Assembly (NCBI GenBank): GCA_035771165.1
Contig: JAWNZC010000369.1
Coordinates: forward strand, 124,001 to 188,000
DNA: 64,000 nucleotides
DNA from: Paragorgia papillata
Taxonomy: Eukaryota > Cnidaria > Anthozoa > Scleralcyonacea > Coralliidae
Direction: 5' to 3'
Made by a program: the position numbers and the translations under genes. A model generated the notes under the pieces. The model was not told the origin of the DNA and searched no databases. It saw only the letters and a program-made list of their open reading frames with translations. Positions 37,001 to 50,500 of this stretch are shown piece after piece; within the stretch, counting starts at the first letter, position 1; every line of letters starts with the position of its first letter.

Positions 37001-40000
37001 GGTTGTGATGAACAGCATGAACAAGATTGTGCTGACCAGCGTAAACAAGTTTGTAATGACCAGCACAAACAAGGTTTTGCTGACCAGCATGAACATGGTT
37101 GTGATGACCAGCATGAACAAGATTGTGCTGACCAGCATGAACATGGTTGTGATGAACAGCATGAACATGGTTGTGATGAACAAGATTGTGCTGACCAGCA
37201 TGAACCAGATTGTGATGACCAGCATGAACATGGTTGTGATGAACAGCATGAACAAGATTGTGCTGACCAGCGTAAACAAGTTTGTAATGACCAGCACAAA
37301 CAAGGTTTTGCTGACCAGCATGAACATGGTTGTGATGACCAGCATGAACAAGATTGTGCTGACCAGCATGAACATGGTTGTGATGAACAGCATGAACATG
37401 GTTGTGATGAACAAGATTGTGCTGACCAGCATGAACCAGATTGTGATGACCAGCATGAACATGGTTGTGACGAACAGCATGAACAAGATTGTGATGACCA
37501 GTATGAACATGGTTGTGATGACCAGCATGAACATGGTTGTGATGACCAGCATGAACATGGTTGTGATGACCAGCATGAACATGGTTGTAATGACCAGCAT
37601 GAACATGGTTGTAATGACCAGCATGAACATGGTTGTAATGACCAGCATGACCAGCATGAACAAGGTTGTGATGACCAGCATGAAGATGGTTGTGATGACC
37701 AGCGTAAACAAGATTGTGATGACCAGCATGAACATGGTTGTGATGACACAGCATGAACATGGTTGTAATGACCAGCATGAACATGGTTGTGATGAACAAG
37801 ATTGTGCTGACCAGCATGAACCAGATTGTGATGACCAGCATGAACATGGTTGTGATGAACAGCATGAACAAGATTGTGATGACCAGTATGAACATGGTTG
37901 TGATGACCAGCATGAACATGGTTGTGATGACCAGCATGAACACGGTTGTGATGACCAGCATGAACATGGTTGTAATGACCAGCATGAACATGGTTGTAAT
38001 GACCAGCATGAACATGGTTGTAATGACCAGCATGAACAAGGCTGTGATGACCAGCATGAACATGGTTGTGATGACTAGCGTAAACAAGATTGTGATGACC
38101 AGCATGAACATGGTTGTGATGACACAGCATGAACATGGTTGTAATGACCAGCATGAACATGGTTGTGATGACCAGCATGAACAAGGTTGTGATGACCAGC
38201 ATGAACAAGGTTGTACTGAAAAGCATGAACAAGATTGTGATGACCAGCATAAACAAGGTTGTAATGACCAGCACAAACAAGGTTTTGCTGACCAGCATGA
38301 ACAAGGTTGTGCTGGCCAGCATGAACAAGATTGTGATGACCAGCATGAACATGGTTGTGATGACACAGCATGAACATGGTTGTGATGACCAGCACGAACA
38401 TGGTTGTTATGACCAGCATGAACATGGTTGTGATGACCAGCATAAACAAGATTGTGATGACCAGCATGAACATGGTTGTGATGACCAGCATGAACATGGT
38501 TGTGCTGACCAGCATGAACATGGTTGAGCTGACCAGCATGAACATGGTTGTGCTGACCAGCATGAACAAGGTTGTGATGACCAGCATGAACAATGTTGTA
38601 ATGACCAGCATGAACATAGTAAAAACAGCTCAATGATGTACGCAGTATACTTGCCTGCTGTAGTACATAACCCATAGTTTCCGACAGGTGTTCTTCACCA
38701 CCTGAAGCAACGCTGTTAGGCTCCGAAATAAGAGACAAGGCTCGAAGCTGTGACAACACGTTAGGAAGGAGAACTGCAGAAGGAGATGACCTTGAGGCGT
38801 CAAATTTAAGAAGGGTAGGGAGTCTTTCAAGGCACACTTCTAGATTGCGACGTAGGCTTGCTATGTCGATCCACTCATGTCCGTTTAATACACTCTTTGT
38901 AGGGCTGACTGTACTACTTTGAGACGAACCAGATTCCAGAACACCCAAATCTTTTACGATAGAGAAAGCACTGAAAAACAACACAAGAGCCATCAGAACT
39001 CTATACTTTATTTTTTATTAGTCGAAACTTTTACGAAGTTTCCATGTTTCAACCCTGCAATTATTATTTTTATTTGGAAGCAATTTGACGAAGTATTTAG
39101 GTTTACTAACCAAAAACATTTTTTAAAAGATAAAATAGCCAAATATATAAAAAATAATTGCTAAAGCAACTAAACCAAATTTAAAAAAAAAATTTAAATT
39201 AAATTAAAATAAATAGAGAACAATACATGGATGCTTGGAAATATGAAATTTATTTCTCGTGTTGAACAGGATATGTCACTCGTTCGCGTGAAAAATTGCA
39301 TTAAAATAAATAATCGCACATGTGAGATTAGCACTTTCATTAGTGGCGGGAAAAAAAAATAAAACACTCTATTTTATATAATAAATTAAATTAAATTAAA
39401 ATAAATTAAATTAGATTAGATTAAAATATATTAAATTAAATTAAATCAAAAGTAAAATTCTACTATTTTTCAAGTTTCACCCTTCATCAAAGCTTCGGAT
39501 GTAGTGTACAAAACACAAATGTATTTTTCGTGCTCAAGAACGTCTTCGTGGACGCCGGGTTGGCAACCAATTTTCAAATCTGGTCGCCACTGCCAGACTT
39601 TTTGACGTTCATAGGGTGTACAATGGTACTCGTGCAAGTCTGGTGTAACGACATTTATAGCAGACGGACGAACGTTCGTCAAACTCAAATACTCAGGAAG
39701 CGTTTCTGAGCTCCAGACAAGGATTAAACTTGCAACTTTCTAATGACCGATTAGACGTTCTAACTATTGAGCTACTGAGGCTCGAATCGAGAGTTAAAGG
39801 GTATTGGCAATAAAAATTAAGTTTATCTCATTTGAAAGAACTCGTCAAATGGTATAAGAAGACCTTTTACAATTTTTCCGTATCTGTTTTGGTTTTGGAA
39901 ATATTTCGACCAAACTCAGCGTGCTGTCCGCCATCTTGGAATTATTTTCGATATGCATGTGACGACATAATCAACCTCGTACCCAGGGTCTTATCTCCGC

Positions 40001-43000
40001 TCCCCCGCCCCCGCCCACCGCTGCGAAAAGACCCTGGTCCAGGCTGGTCACGTGCTGCCCAAAATATGGGCAGTACAAAATAAATTACAACGTACAGGTG
40101 GTAAACACAAAACTTTCTCGATTTACCGACCGGAGTAGTGTTTATACAAAACGCAAAACATCTGGCCAGATGAAATGTCACGACTCACGAAAGGTGCATA
40201 ACGGCTTGGAGAAACAATCCGAAACGAGATATAATTTAATAAGAATGCCAAAGTCTCAAAGATCAATATTTTACTGGCTTTGTAGCGCTGGCGACATGTG
40301 TTATTGATGGGAGAATATTCGTTTTAAGCATTCGAATCGCGAGGCTTTTAACTGGACGTATTCACTTAAATATAACGGCAGCTTTCACGTGTGGTATTCA
40401 ACAACGTACAGGTGAAACACATTACACATACGTATTTTATTGTTTATATTGAGAGTTTGAAACAGTCTTCCATTTCATTATCAACTGTGAGGTTTACTGT
40501 GCTGCGTTGTTTTGACCATTTCTCATGCGGACAAAATTATGGTCAGTCATCCATATGAACTGTTATTATTATGAACCACGTGTTATTATTAATAGTCCGA
40601 AAAGCGGTGGGTATTAGGTTGTTGCGTTTAAAACGATCAAAACTAAAAGATACGTAACAAGTTAACTTGAACGGGGGTTTCTTTATTGGACAAGAAGTTT
40701 GTGCCAGCAAAGAAGCAGAAAAATCGATAAGACTCGCCCGCTTTCTTGAAGTCTACTGAAAGTACTATTTCTTTAAGTAAACAACACAGCGCATTCAGAA
40801 ATGCAGACAACAAAGGTTCAACATTTCACCTTTGCCTTATTAAATGTGTCTAGTGTCTTGCTATAGCATTATAGAATGATCTTGGTTTAAAATATTTTAC
40901 TATTTTAGTACTGTTTATTTTTGTTTATTTGTCGTTGATTAATACTATTGTTCGATATTTTAATATACTTTGCCGAATGGAGGAGCGGCAACAGTTTTCG
41001 TAGTGGCGTATTCATATTTATCTATATCAAGCGACGAAAGATCAAATTTGCGGAGTAACTGGAGTTTATATAAATAGAAAAATGATAATAAGATATCGAT
41101 TAATCGACTATGTATTGTATAATTTAAGCGCCCAGGTTGACGATTATTAAACGAATGGGAACATCAAAAACTTTCTTCATTGTAAACTTAAATAAACACA
41201 GCGATTTATTATAAACTAAAAACAATAGCTGTCAAAACAACTTGTTTCAATTTTAAAATCGTATTATCGCTTTAACGATTCATTTCAAAATCGAATACCA
41301 GAAAACAAAACAAGATACGTATACATGCATTTCTTCCACTATTCCAGCGAGGTCAAGCATTGATACGCAGGGGACACTCCCACAGTTGAAAATTTTGATA
41401 GACGACACGTGACCAGCCTGGACCAGGGTCTTTTCGCAGCGGTGGGCGGGGGAGCGGAGATAAGACCCTGGGTACGAGCTTGCGACATAAGCAGGGTAAA
41501 GTGAAATTTTTATCTTGCCAACCTTAAAGCATGAGCAAGAAACTCGATTTTTTTTGCCATATTTCCATTTTAAACCGACCCACAACATTTAAAAAGCCTT
41601 CTGTGGAAATTTGGGCACCCACGGAGTAGTTTCATCAAGTTTACCCTGTTTGTGACGTCACCAATTTCCTAGTTAATTAGACCCAATATTACAACAAGAT
41701 GGCGGACAGCACGCTGTCTTTGGTCGAGATATTTCAAAACACAAGAAAGATACAGAAAAATTACAAAAGGTCTTCTTATACCATTTGGGGAGTTCTTTCA
41801 AATGAGACAAACTTAATTTTTATTGCCAATACCCTTTAAGGTTACAGAACGTGTTCCCCCTAATTATAAGTATATATTTGATATGATTTACCTGTCCTCA
41901 TCGCGTTCTGCTTTTACACTTGAATCAGGCTGTACAGCGCTCAGAGCCTTGTCTTCTTCTGACGTATCTTGCAGTTTTTCCTTAAACCATTGACCATATT
42001 CAGCAGGTTCAACATTGATTGGTGGAAGTGGGAACGTCATTTCTCCGATGGTTAATGACGATTCTTGTTGCTGGTTGAAAACGTGATTTGCCAAACATCT
42101 TCTATACTCATTATCTTGTACTTCAGTCATTTTCCCTCCATAGACAACCTAAACGATAGATTTGGTTTAATAACAACCCAAAATGCTATATAGTTATGTT
42201 ACAGGCTCAAATCAAACATGTTCAGAATATATTTCACCCATCGACAAACAAGAAAACCTCATCTGTTCACTTATTACTAGGGGGTCCAGTAGAATATTTG
42301 AATTCTGGGGGGTCTGCATTTTGGGTGCACAATTCGCGTATTTTCGACTGCAACGACGAGCTAGATACAAAGTGTTCGATTAACGTTAAACTGTTATATT
42401 CAGATTTTCACCAAATTATTTTCTTAAACCACGTGGATATATCTTCGATGTCCGAGTAAAAATTACGGGAAATTTTTTTTAAATACGCCATTTTTGACTC
42501 TCGGAAAAGACACTTTTGATATAAGAATATGACTTTTCAATTATTGCTATTCAATTATTTATTTTAACAACAAAAACACATAAAATTGGCACGTATATAT
42601 ACACATGAATGAACGAACGAACGAACGAACGAACGAACGAACGAACGAACGAACGAACGAACGAACGAACGAACGAACGAACGAACGAACGAACCAATAG
42701 AATGCTTGATTGAACTTGTACCAAAATTATGCAAACATGTTTATGCAAACATGTAATTAGTAATTTCAGAACTACGCATCGTTGAAATATATTGTGTGCG
42801 TATGTTGTTATATGTTGAATGAGCTTTCATTTGATGTAGAGTTCAAGATTCTGCGTTTTATAAAACTTGTTATTCTGTCCAAAATGTGCGAACCACTGTT
42901 CCAAATAATATTTCATTAGCGTATTTGTCTGGCGAGGAAGTAAAATCGTTTTCTTTGTTTACATTGTGCGTCTGGTTTGTGATTGGTCGCTTTCGACAAC

Positions 43001-44509
43001 CCGTTAGAAGGGGCGGCACTCAAATTTGGTAGCTATGCGTGCAGGCTCTATATTTCTACCCAAGAGCCGGCTCGCAGGCTACATCTAAATAAGCCTTTTT
43101 AGCCTCTATGAAGCAAAGATTCTTTTGAACTGCAGACTCACAAACGAGGCCAGAAAGGCTTATTAAGATACACATAAAAAAATATTCAAATTGATCGCTA
43201 TTATGAAAGTAGTGTATTAAGCAATCCCTATCAAAAGTGCCAAATATTAATGAATATATAAAAATATTCCAAACTTGAGATAGGCACTTAAAAATACTGC
43301 ACAAATTCCCCCTTTAGGAAATTCTCGATACGCCTGACTCGTACAGACCTTATACGCTCGGACAATAAAGTAACCCATACTTACCTCAATAACAGAATGA
43401 GAAAGTCTCGTCATCGTTCCTGGATCGTTCTCGTCCTGATTGGCACACAGCTCGATAACAAGTTTTATTGTATGTTCCAGATCATAAAGATCAAACGGAT
43501 ATTCTTTAACCATCGCTCTAGCTCCAAACTTCTGTCTTGTGCATAAAATACCATGGAAGATGCAAAGACGGAAAATCGTAGTACGAACGAATAAAGATAC
43601 ACGTTTCACTTCCTCCCACAGTGATTTCGATATTCTCTGAAAAAAGTTAAATAAAATAAATTAATAGATTTTCAAGTTACGCCTCTCCACACATAAGCCA
43701 TTTGCTACGTTCGGTGGTGGCGGGTGACTACAACCACCATAATACCAGTATCCTCTATTTATTACACCACTAGAAAACTGACAAAGCTTTCTGGTACTTG
43801 TAGTTACCCAACGCTATGGTACGTCATCGTGCAAATGGTCTATTTCAAAGCGCTACTCAAATTCTAAGTCGATTGATTCAAAGTCGATTGATTTATAAAG
43901 GTTACAGCAACTTTTATAGACTTGTCAATGTTTCGCAGCGAAGTTTTTCCCCTGCACTGATTCCAAAGGGTAATTCAAATTTTGACAACAGACTGATAAA
44001 TTGCATGTATATCTGGTATTTCAAAGTATTATATACATGCATGCTCCGGAAATTTTAGGCAAAGAAAATTTCCAATGTTAGAATATAAACATTTTTAGAC
44101 GCTTGATAAATGCTTATAGTCAACCGTTTTACAACGTTTCTACACTTTTCGATGCTCCACTCGCCAGGTTGATGGAGAAAAAATCCAAGGTAAATTAGAG
44201 CTGAGACAAATACACGCCATAATAATAAACACTCAAAAATTACCCTCGACCCGTTTAAAAACAACCCGCGACAATTAAATTATCCCCCCAAAACAAAAAA
44301 ACAACTTACGTTTAGTGAGGTCGTTATTGCAACTATCAGATCAATACTTAACGACTGATCAAAAGAACTAACATCTGTCTTGGAGATCGTTTCCTTTTGC
44401 ACGAAATCCCAAGTTAGCGGATGAGCAAGGTAGAGTAACGTTTCTGGCAGTAATCGACTTGGTTTACTTGTTAGAAAAACACGCCATTGTGCTGAGGATG
44501 TTGACATTT
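30670..44509 (-). CDS. dynein-like exons: AAA6 end and C-terminal domain
   Basis: Exons 44509-44310 (RVFLTSKPSRLLPETLL), 43636-43385 (FRLCIFHGILCTRQKFG, YPFDLYDLEHT), 42148-41892 (VVYGGKMTEVQDNEYRR), 38970-38655, 36452-36251 (ECEWFNALLCHVRQSL), 34947-34757 (KVWLGGLVNPAAILTSL), 33436-33303 (GIILTGLYIEGGLWD), 33188-33083 (YYCPVYRNR) and 30822-30670. Each aligns in order with the dynein heavy chain C-terminus, including the 'GLflEGA.W' and 'CPvY' signatures. The last exon ends RPHTVFGSNK. Confidence 0.87.
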
Positions 44510-47500
44510 CTAAGAAAAAAAAGAACAATTAAAATAACTTAAACCAAAAATATCACATTTCCCCCTCTAAAATCGTTGCAGTGTAGATTCGATTGCGCTT
44601 CATTCTAGTTCCTTGATCAGCCCTATAGTGTTATTCTTGAGTATTGAAACGCATTAAACTGTTTTAAAAAGGAAGTAATCTTTATTCTAGTAAGTATAGA
44701 ATGAGGCATAAATGTACACTGTGAAAAATTTTGAAAAAAAAATAAATTATCACGCACCTTAAATTGAAAAAAGAAAACCCAAAAATAATTGTTTTTATTT
44801 TTTTTACTTAAGTCTTTTAGTTCACAATATTAACTACTTAATAACCGAGAGTGAGGTCTTTACGGTAAAATATTAAACCGAGGTCTTGGTGTATTGACCG
44901 AGCAATAGCGAGGTTAATACGCTCAAGACCGAGGTTTAATATTTTACCGTAAAGACCGAACGGTCGAGGTTATTAAATAGTTTATTATATGGCACTTTTT
45001 ATTTCAAAATCAATCTTGTATTTCTTGGTCTTCGCTTCTTTTAACTTCGTCAAAACACCGAACTAGCGTTATTTTCTTCTTTTTCGTTCTCGTCTGGATA
45101 CTAGAATTTACTTTTATAATGTTCATCGTCATCTATATTTCATCTATTTTCGCCGTTTTTCGGCAATAAAAGTTTCTTATTAGGATTTTTTGTTTGTTTC
45201 CAATCGTAGGGCATTAACAATTTTCATAATGTCCGTGGGCATTACGGAGAAATCTCGCCCCGTCAGCAACCAATCACAGCGCGTGATTTTACCGGAAGTA
45301 ATCCGTGCCATATAATAATTAAGTTTAACCTTTGCGTTTTCACGTCGAACGGCAAAGGAAGGTAAGTTTATTTTTAAAAAGTCAATCACAAAAGAAAACT
45401 TCGCACGTTAAACTATAACGTAAAACCATCATGACGAGAAAAAGCAAAATGCAAGGTGACGAGTGGCAGAAAAAACTCTAGTAACAAAATCAAATCTACC
45501 GTTTGCCGAAGCTCTCGAACGCAAAGCTTAAATCATACTTTAATTAATTCTAGGGACTATGAACCTTTTAAAAAATCAACACATCATGCACGCCTTCATT
45601 TTAACACGTGTTTTATGTAGATACGTAACACCTACCCGCTTTACTTCGAAGTCTTTCTAAACGAATATAGAGCTGTTTTAGCCAAGCAACACTTGCAAAG
45701 TGAATGTTTTCAATGATAATCCAGCTATCTGTGCGTACCGCTGTTGCTAGGGCAACATCCGTGGCCGTTTCGTGGCCACTTGCCACAATAAGATGTTGGC
45801 AAGGAATATCGTCTTTCTATAGAAAGAGTAAAAAACCACAACAAATAAAACACGAGAGAAATTCGAGAAGAAAAATGTTAAACAATGTCAGCATGAAATA
45901 AAACTTCGTCCTGTTAATTTTGGAGCTCAGTAAGACTTGGAATAAGCTGGTCAATGCGTTGACGGTGAAAACGCCAAAATGCAATACTGCATACACACAG
46001 TCTCCACTGCTGCTTGTAAGTGTCTTCGATCTACATCATGATAATCTGACGTAACAACTATTGCGGCAATTTTTCGTTACCTTGCTTCGTTGTTGAGATA
46101 TTTCAGGTTGTTTGATACGTAAATTAAACATTTTGACTTCACATACATGTGCATAATGACTTATCAGAGAAAGTTATATATCGTTGCTATTACCAAACCA
46201 AATTAATTCGAAGGAAGCATGTGGGTGTGTTTCTCCCACAACACCAAACATGTAGATTTTTCAAGTGATTATGTTTGAATGGCAAAAATATTAAAATAAC
46301 CTTCTATGATAACTCATTATGCACGTGTGACGTCAAAATGTTTAATTTACCTGTCAAACAGCCTAAAGTATCTCAACAACGAAGAATGGAAAGAAAAAAC
46401 TGCAAAAGATGTTACTCTGTCATTTTAAATTTTCTTTCAAATAAGATAGACTTAATTTTCGTTTTATAAAAAATTTAACTATACAATTAAAACATATAAA
46501 CTAACAAAGTCAAACTAAAAACGCTTGTATATCTACCACAAGCGGTGATTTTAGTGAATGAATGGGCTTTGAAATGACAGGTAACTGCATGATTAGCATT
46601 GAACTATAAGAAGACTGGAACGATAACTCAGGGGGGGATTTTGAAGCCAGTGCCAGTCCCTTTGCAGGTAGCTCCCGTGCTTCAAGTTACTTAATTTTCA
46701 TCCTGCCATATATTTTGTTTGGGACGATAACAAATTACTCCAAAACAACGAATTGAAATACATTGTTTTATACGTGCTTTTAGAAATAGCATTGGCTTCA
46801 ATTTAATGTATAGTATAAGTTTCCTCGTTATTTCAAACTTTTTAAAATGTAGTAAATGTTCGACCATATTTCGCTGGGAAATAACACTAAGAAACTTGTT
46901 GTAGTTTTTCTGAGTTTTGAGCTGAAATACTTAACGCTGAACGTTGGGCTATATATGAAACTGAAGCTATTGAAAAATGCTATTTGGTATTTTTCTATTT
47001 TTTTGAAGTTTCTATACCAAATAGCATTCTTCAATAGCTTCAGTTTCATATACAGCCAAACGTTCAGCGTTAAGTATTTCAGCTCAAAACTCAGAAAAAC
47101 TAACATTTAAAGATTTTTGGCTTCATCCATTCATAGGGCCTGACTTATGGAGTTAGCGTATTAGTAAATCGTGAGCAGTTACAAACCTCTGCAAGTTCAA
47201 GGATTGCTTGCGACGGTGAATCGGTGGACATCTCCAAAAAGGAATTATCAGGCAAAAGAACCAAAATAGGAATAGAATGTTCAATCTGTTTCAGCATATC
47301 CGACAAGGGAAGATGAATCTGTGCATTTAAATTTTCGAGAATGTCTCCGACATAGTCTTTCATAACGGTAGTTAATCTGTCCGGACGTAGACAACGGATA
47401 ACCAATAATCCATGGAACTCAGTGATACCACTCTCCTCTTCCTCTGCGTCTTGTTTTTCTTCGCCGTCCTCACGGTCACTGTCCTGAGTTGGATCATGAT

Positions 47501-50500
47501 CAATTCCAGGAAAATCAAGAGTTTCTGGGAAATCGTGAAGATACCATTCCTGCCATTTTGGATCAGTCGCAACCTTGGTACAAAGTCCTTCTAATGGACC
47601 AGGAAGAGTGGAAAGACTTAATAAGCTCTGCCAACGATTAGCTGGAATCCAGGTTGGAGTAAGAAGGGTTGGATCAAAGTCTGCTAAACTCAAGTGATGT
47701 GTGCCACTTAAGCCTATAAAACAAAACGTTCCTGGTTCGAAATTTCATCTTTTTACGTGTTATTCTTATACAAAAGGCATCAAAAGGCAAAAAAACCCCC
47801 AAAAAACGGTACAGTACAGTACAGTACAGTACAGTACAGTACAGTACAGTACAGTATAGTACAGCACAATACAGTACAGCATAGCGCAGTGCTACAGTGC
47901 AGTGCAGTGTAGTGCAGTGTAGTGCAGTACAGTACAGTACAGTACAGTACAGTACAGTACAGTACAGTACAGTACAGTACAGTACAGTACAGTACAGTAC
48001 AGTACAGTGCAGTAACGCAGTGCTACAGTGCAGTAGTGCAGTGCAGTGCAGTACAGTGCAGTGCAGTGCAGTGCAGTACAGTACAGTGCAGTAAAAATAG
48101 TTCAAAACATTACTAAATTAATGACGGGGATGTTTTAGTCATATATAAAACAAATAATGAATGTTTTCATTCGTACAATAGTAAGAATATTTTTATTCGA
48201 TAAAATATGAAATGTTCCATTCAACTCGGCTGTCGCTTCATTGAATGGAACATTCCATCTTTCACCTCAAAACATCCTTACCATTGCACTCAAACACTCT
48301 AATATTGCATAACTGTACAAATAAGTAAACCAAGTTACAGACAACTACGAGAACTACTAACAACAGAGAACTAAACTATATGTGAAAGACATACCACCAG
48401 ATACAAGACACTCCATCTGTTTATCAAAAGTCTCGTCATCTGATGTCTCTCGTTGAATCACAGAAGATAACAACGTGCCAAATGTAAGATGATGGTAACT
48501 GTAAATGCTCCTTTAAAAACAGTATAAAATAGATATAGTTAAGAGTAAAAGCAAGACTGTGCCGGTATGGCCATACCCAGAGAAGGGAAGAGAAATACAC
48601 CTAAGAAAGGCAGCAGAACTTCCAGTGCCAGGCAAAAGAAGATAAGGAAGACCAAACAAAAAATGGCAAGATAACATCAAAGACGATATGAAGGGGGATG
48701 AAGAAGGGAGAAGCATAAGGCCAAAGCTTAAATATATGACAAATATCTTTTCTAAAATACACAGCCAAATCAAGATTTGTGTAATTGTTCTAGAGTTGTG
48801 CATTGGTATAAAATGAGATTAAGGAGATGAGATCATTCCTCAGTTGTGGATGTTGCGTATAATTAATTCTATATCCTGGTTCCAGAGCTTCTACGCCGCC
48901 TGATTTCACCAAAATGCTGAAAGCGGCGAAAGAACCTCTGGTCGAAGACGCCACCAATCTCGTTTTCATGTTGCACTAATCTAATTAAACCCGACCAATA
49001 AAAACACTTGTCGAACAGATTTACCACTCGTACAGATTTCGGAGCCAATCAGAAAATGGGGTCAAGATCTGACCCTAGCGACCTCATTGGCTCGTAGCGA
49101 TCAAAGAAACGGCGTCTTCGACCAGATGTTCTCTTGCCGCTTTCAGCATTTCGGGGAGCGCGGGCTGCGTTGAACTTCTGGGACCAGGGTAATAATTCTA
49201 TAATAACCATGGTCAATCAAGTATAATAACAAATCCAGCAAACGACATGTTTAATACATTACAGAAAATAATATTATTACCTGAATAAGCTCTGAAATAC
49301 TGTTCTTGTGAATTCATCAATAAGTTGACCAACAATGTCATTTGAAATTGCTTCGTAAGTAACACCTGGCGTAGGCAGCTCCACTTCAGGAGGTAAAATA
49401 ATCGAAATCTTCTGAGTGGTTAGTGCGCTTGTTTTACCATCTCCTTCAAATAAGAAAGTTTTTTAATCAGAAAAAGAAACGACAATGGCCTTTTTACTCA
49501 GTAGGCAAATTCAGAAAGCTACAAAAGTTATTTACGAATTTAAATAATTGTTTGTTTGTTTGTTTGTTTGTTTGCTTGTTTGTTTGTTTGTTTGTTTGTT
49601 TGTTTGTTTGTTTGTTTGTTTGATTGATTGATTGAATAATTAATTGATTGATCAATCAATTAATTTACTCTTTCCGCAACCAAATGACTGACCGACCAAC
49701 CAATTAACCAATCAGCAAGCCAATTAACCAATCAGCAAGCTAACCAACCAACCAACCAACCAACCAATCAATCAGTCAATCAATCAATCAATCAATCAAT
49801 CAATTGATCAACCAACCAACCAACCAACCGACCGACCGACTGACCAACCAACCAACCAACCGACCGACCGACCAACCGACCGACCGACAGAATCGAAAGA
49901 CGCAAAAAGATTTTTCCAATAAATTTAGGGATTTACCTAAGAGCGACTAGGGACTACAAAAGAAATTTTAGAAGATGTTCTTGAGATTTTAAGAGATATT
50001 TGTGACTTTCTGAAATATTTTTTTTTAAATTTAAAGAATTTTTCTAGTGACGCGCCTCTCGAACAGAATAACGAGGTCAAGTTCGACTTCGATGCGAGTA
50101 CCAATACTGAATACGGTTCTGATCATGCGCAGTAGATCATTTAACGACGGCGTATGGGATTTCGGTAGTCAACACTTCTGAAGTAGACCGAATTTCGGAC
50201 GTCAGTTTGATGGGATGATGCAGACCGAATATGGGATCTGATCGCTCTAATTTTCTTAGCTCTAGGGCGAGAAGAAGCTCTTCCTCGTCTGTAATGTCAT
50301 CATCATATGCTTGCAGAAGTAAGACGTCTTCGAGGTTTATATTACCCGCCATGTTTCACAGTTTCAGTATTCGCATTCGAATTAGCAAGCTTATCAGATT
50401 TCGAATACGAAAACGAATCGGAAGCGGAAGTGTAGAATATAGGTATTGGTATTCGCATCGGAAGTCGGGCTTAACCACTGACCTGTATATAACTGGACTG

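Noticed and set aside
36591..38993. Long open frames of 130-795 codons on both strands
   Set aside because: All come from the 24-bp minisatellite. Only 38970-38655 and 36452-36251 show dynein homology.
42551..49623. Low-complexity frames such as RSFVRSFV, CLFVCLFV and CTVLYCTVLYC
   Set aside because: Products of (GAAC)n, (GTTT)n and (ACAGT)n microsatellites.
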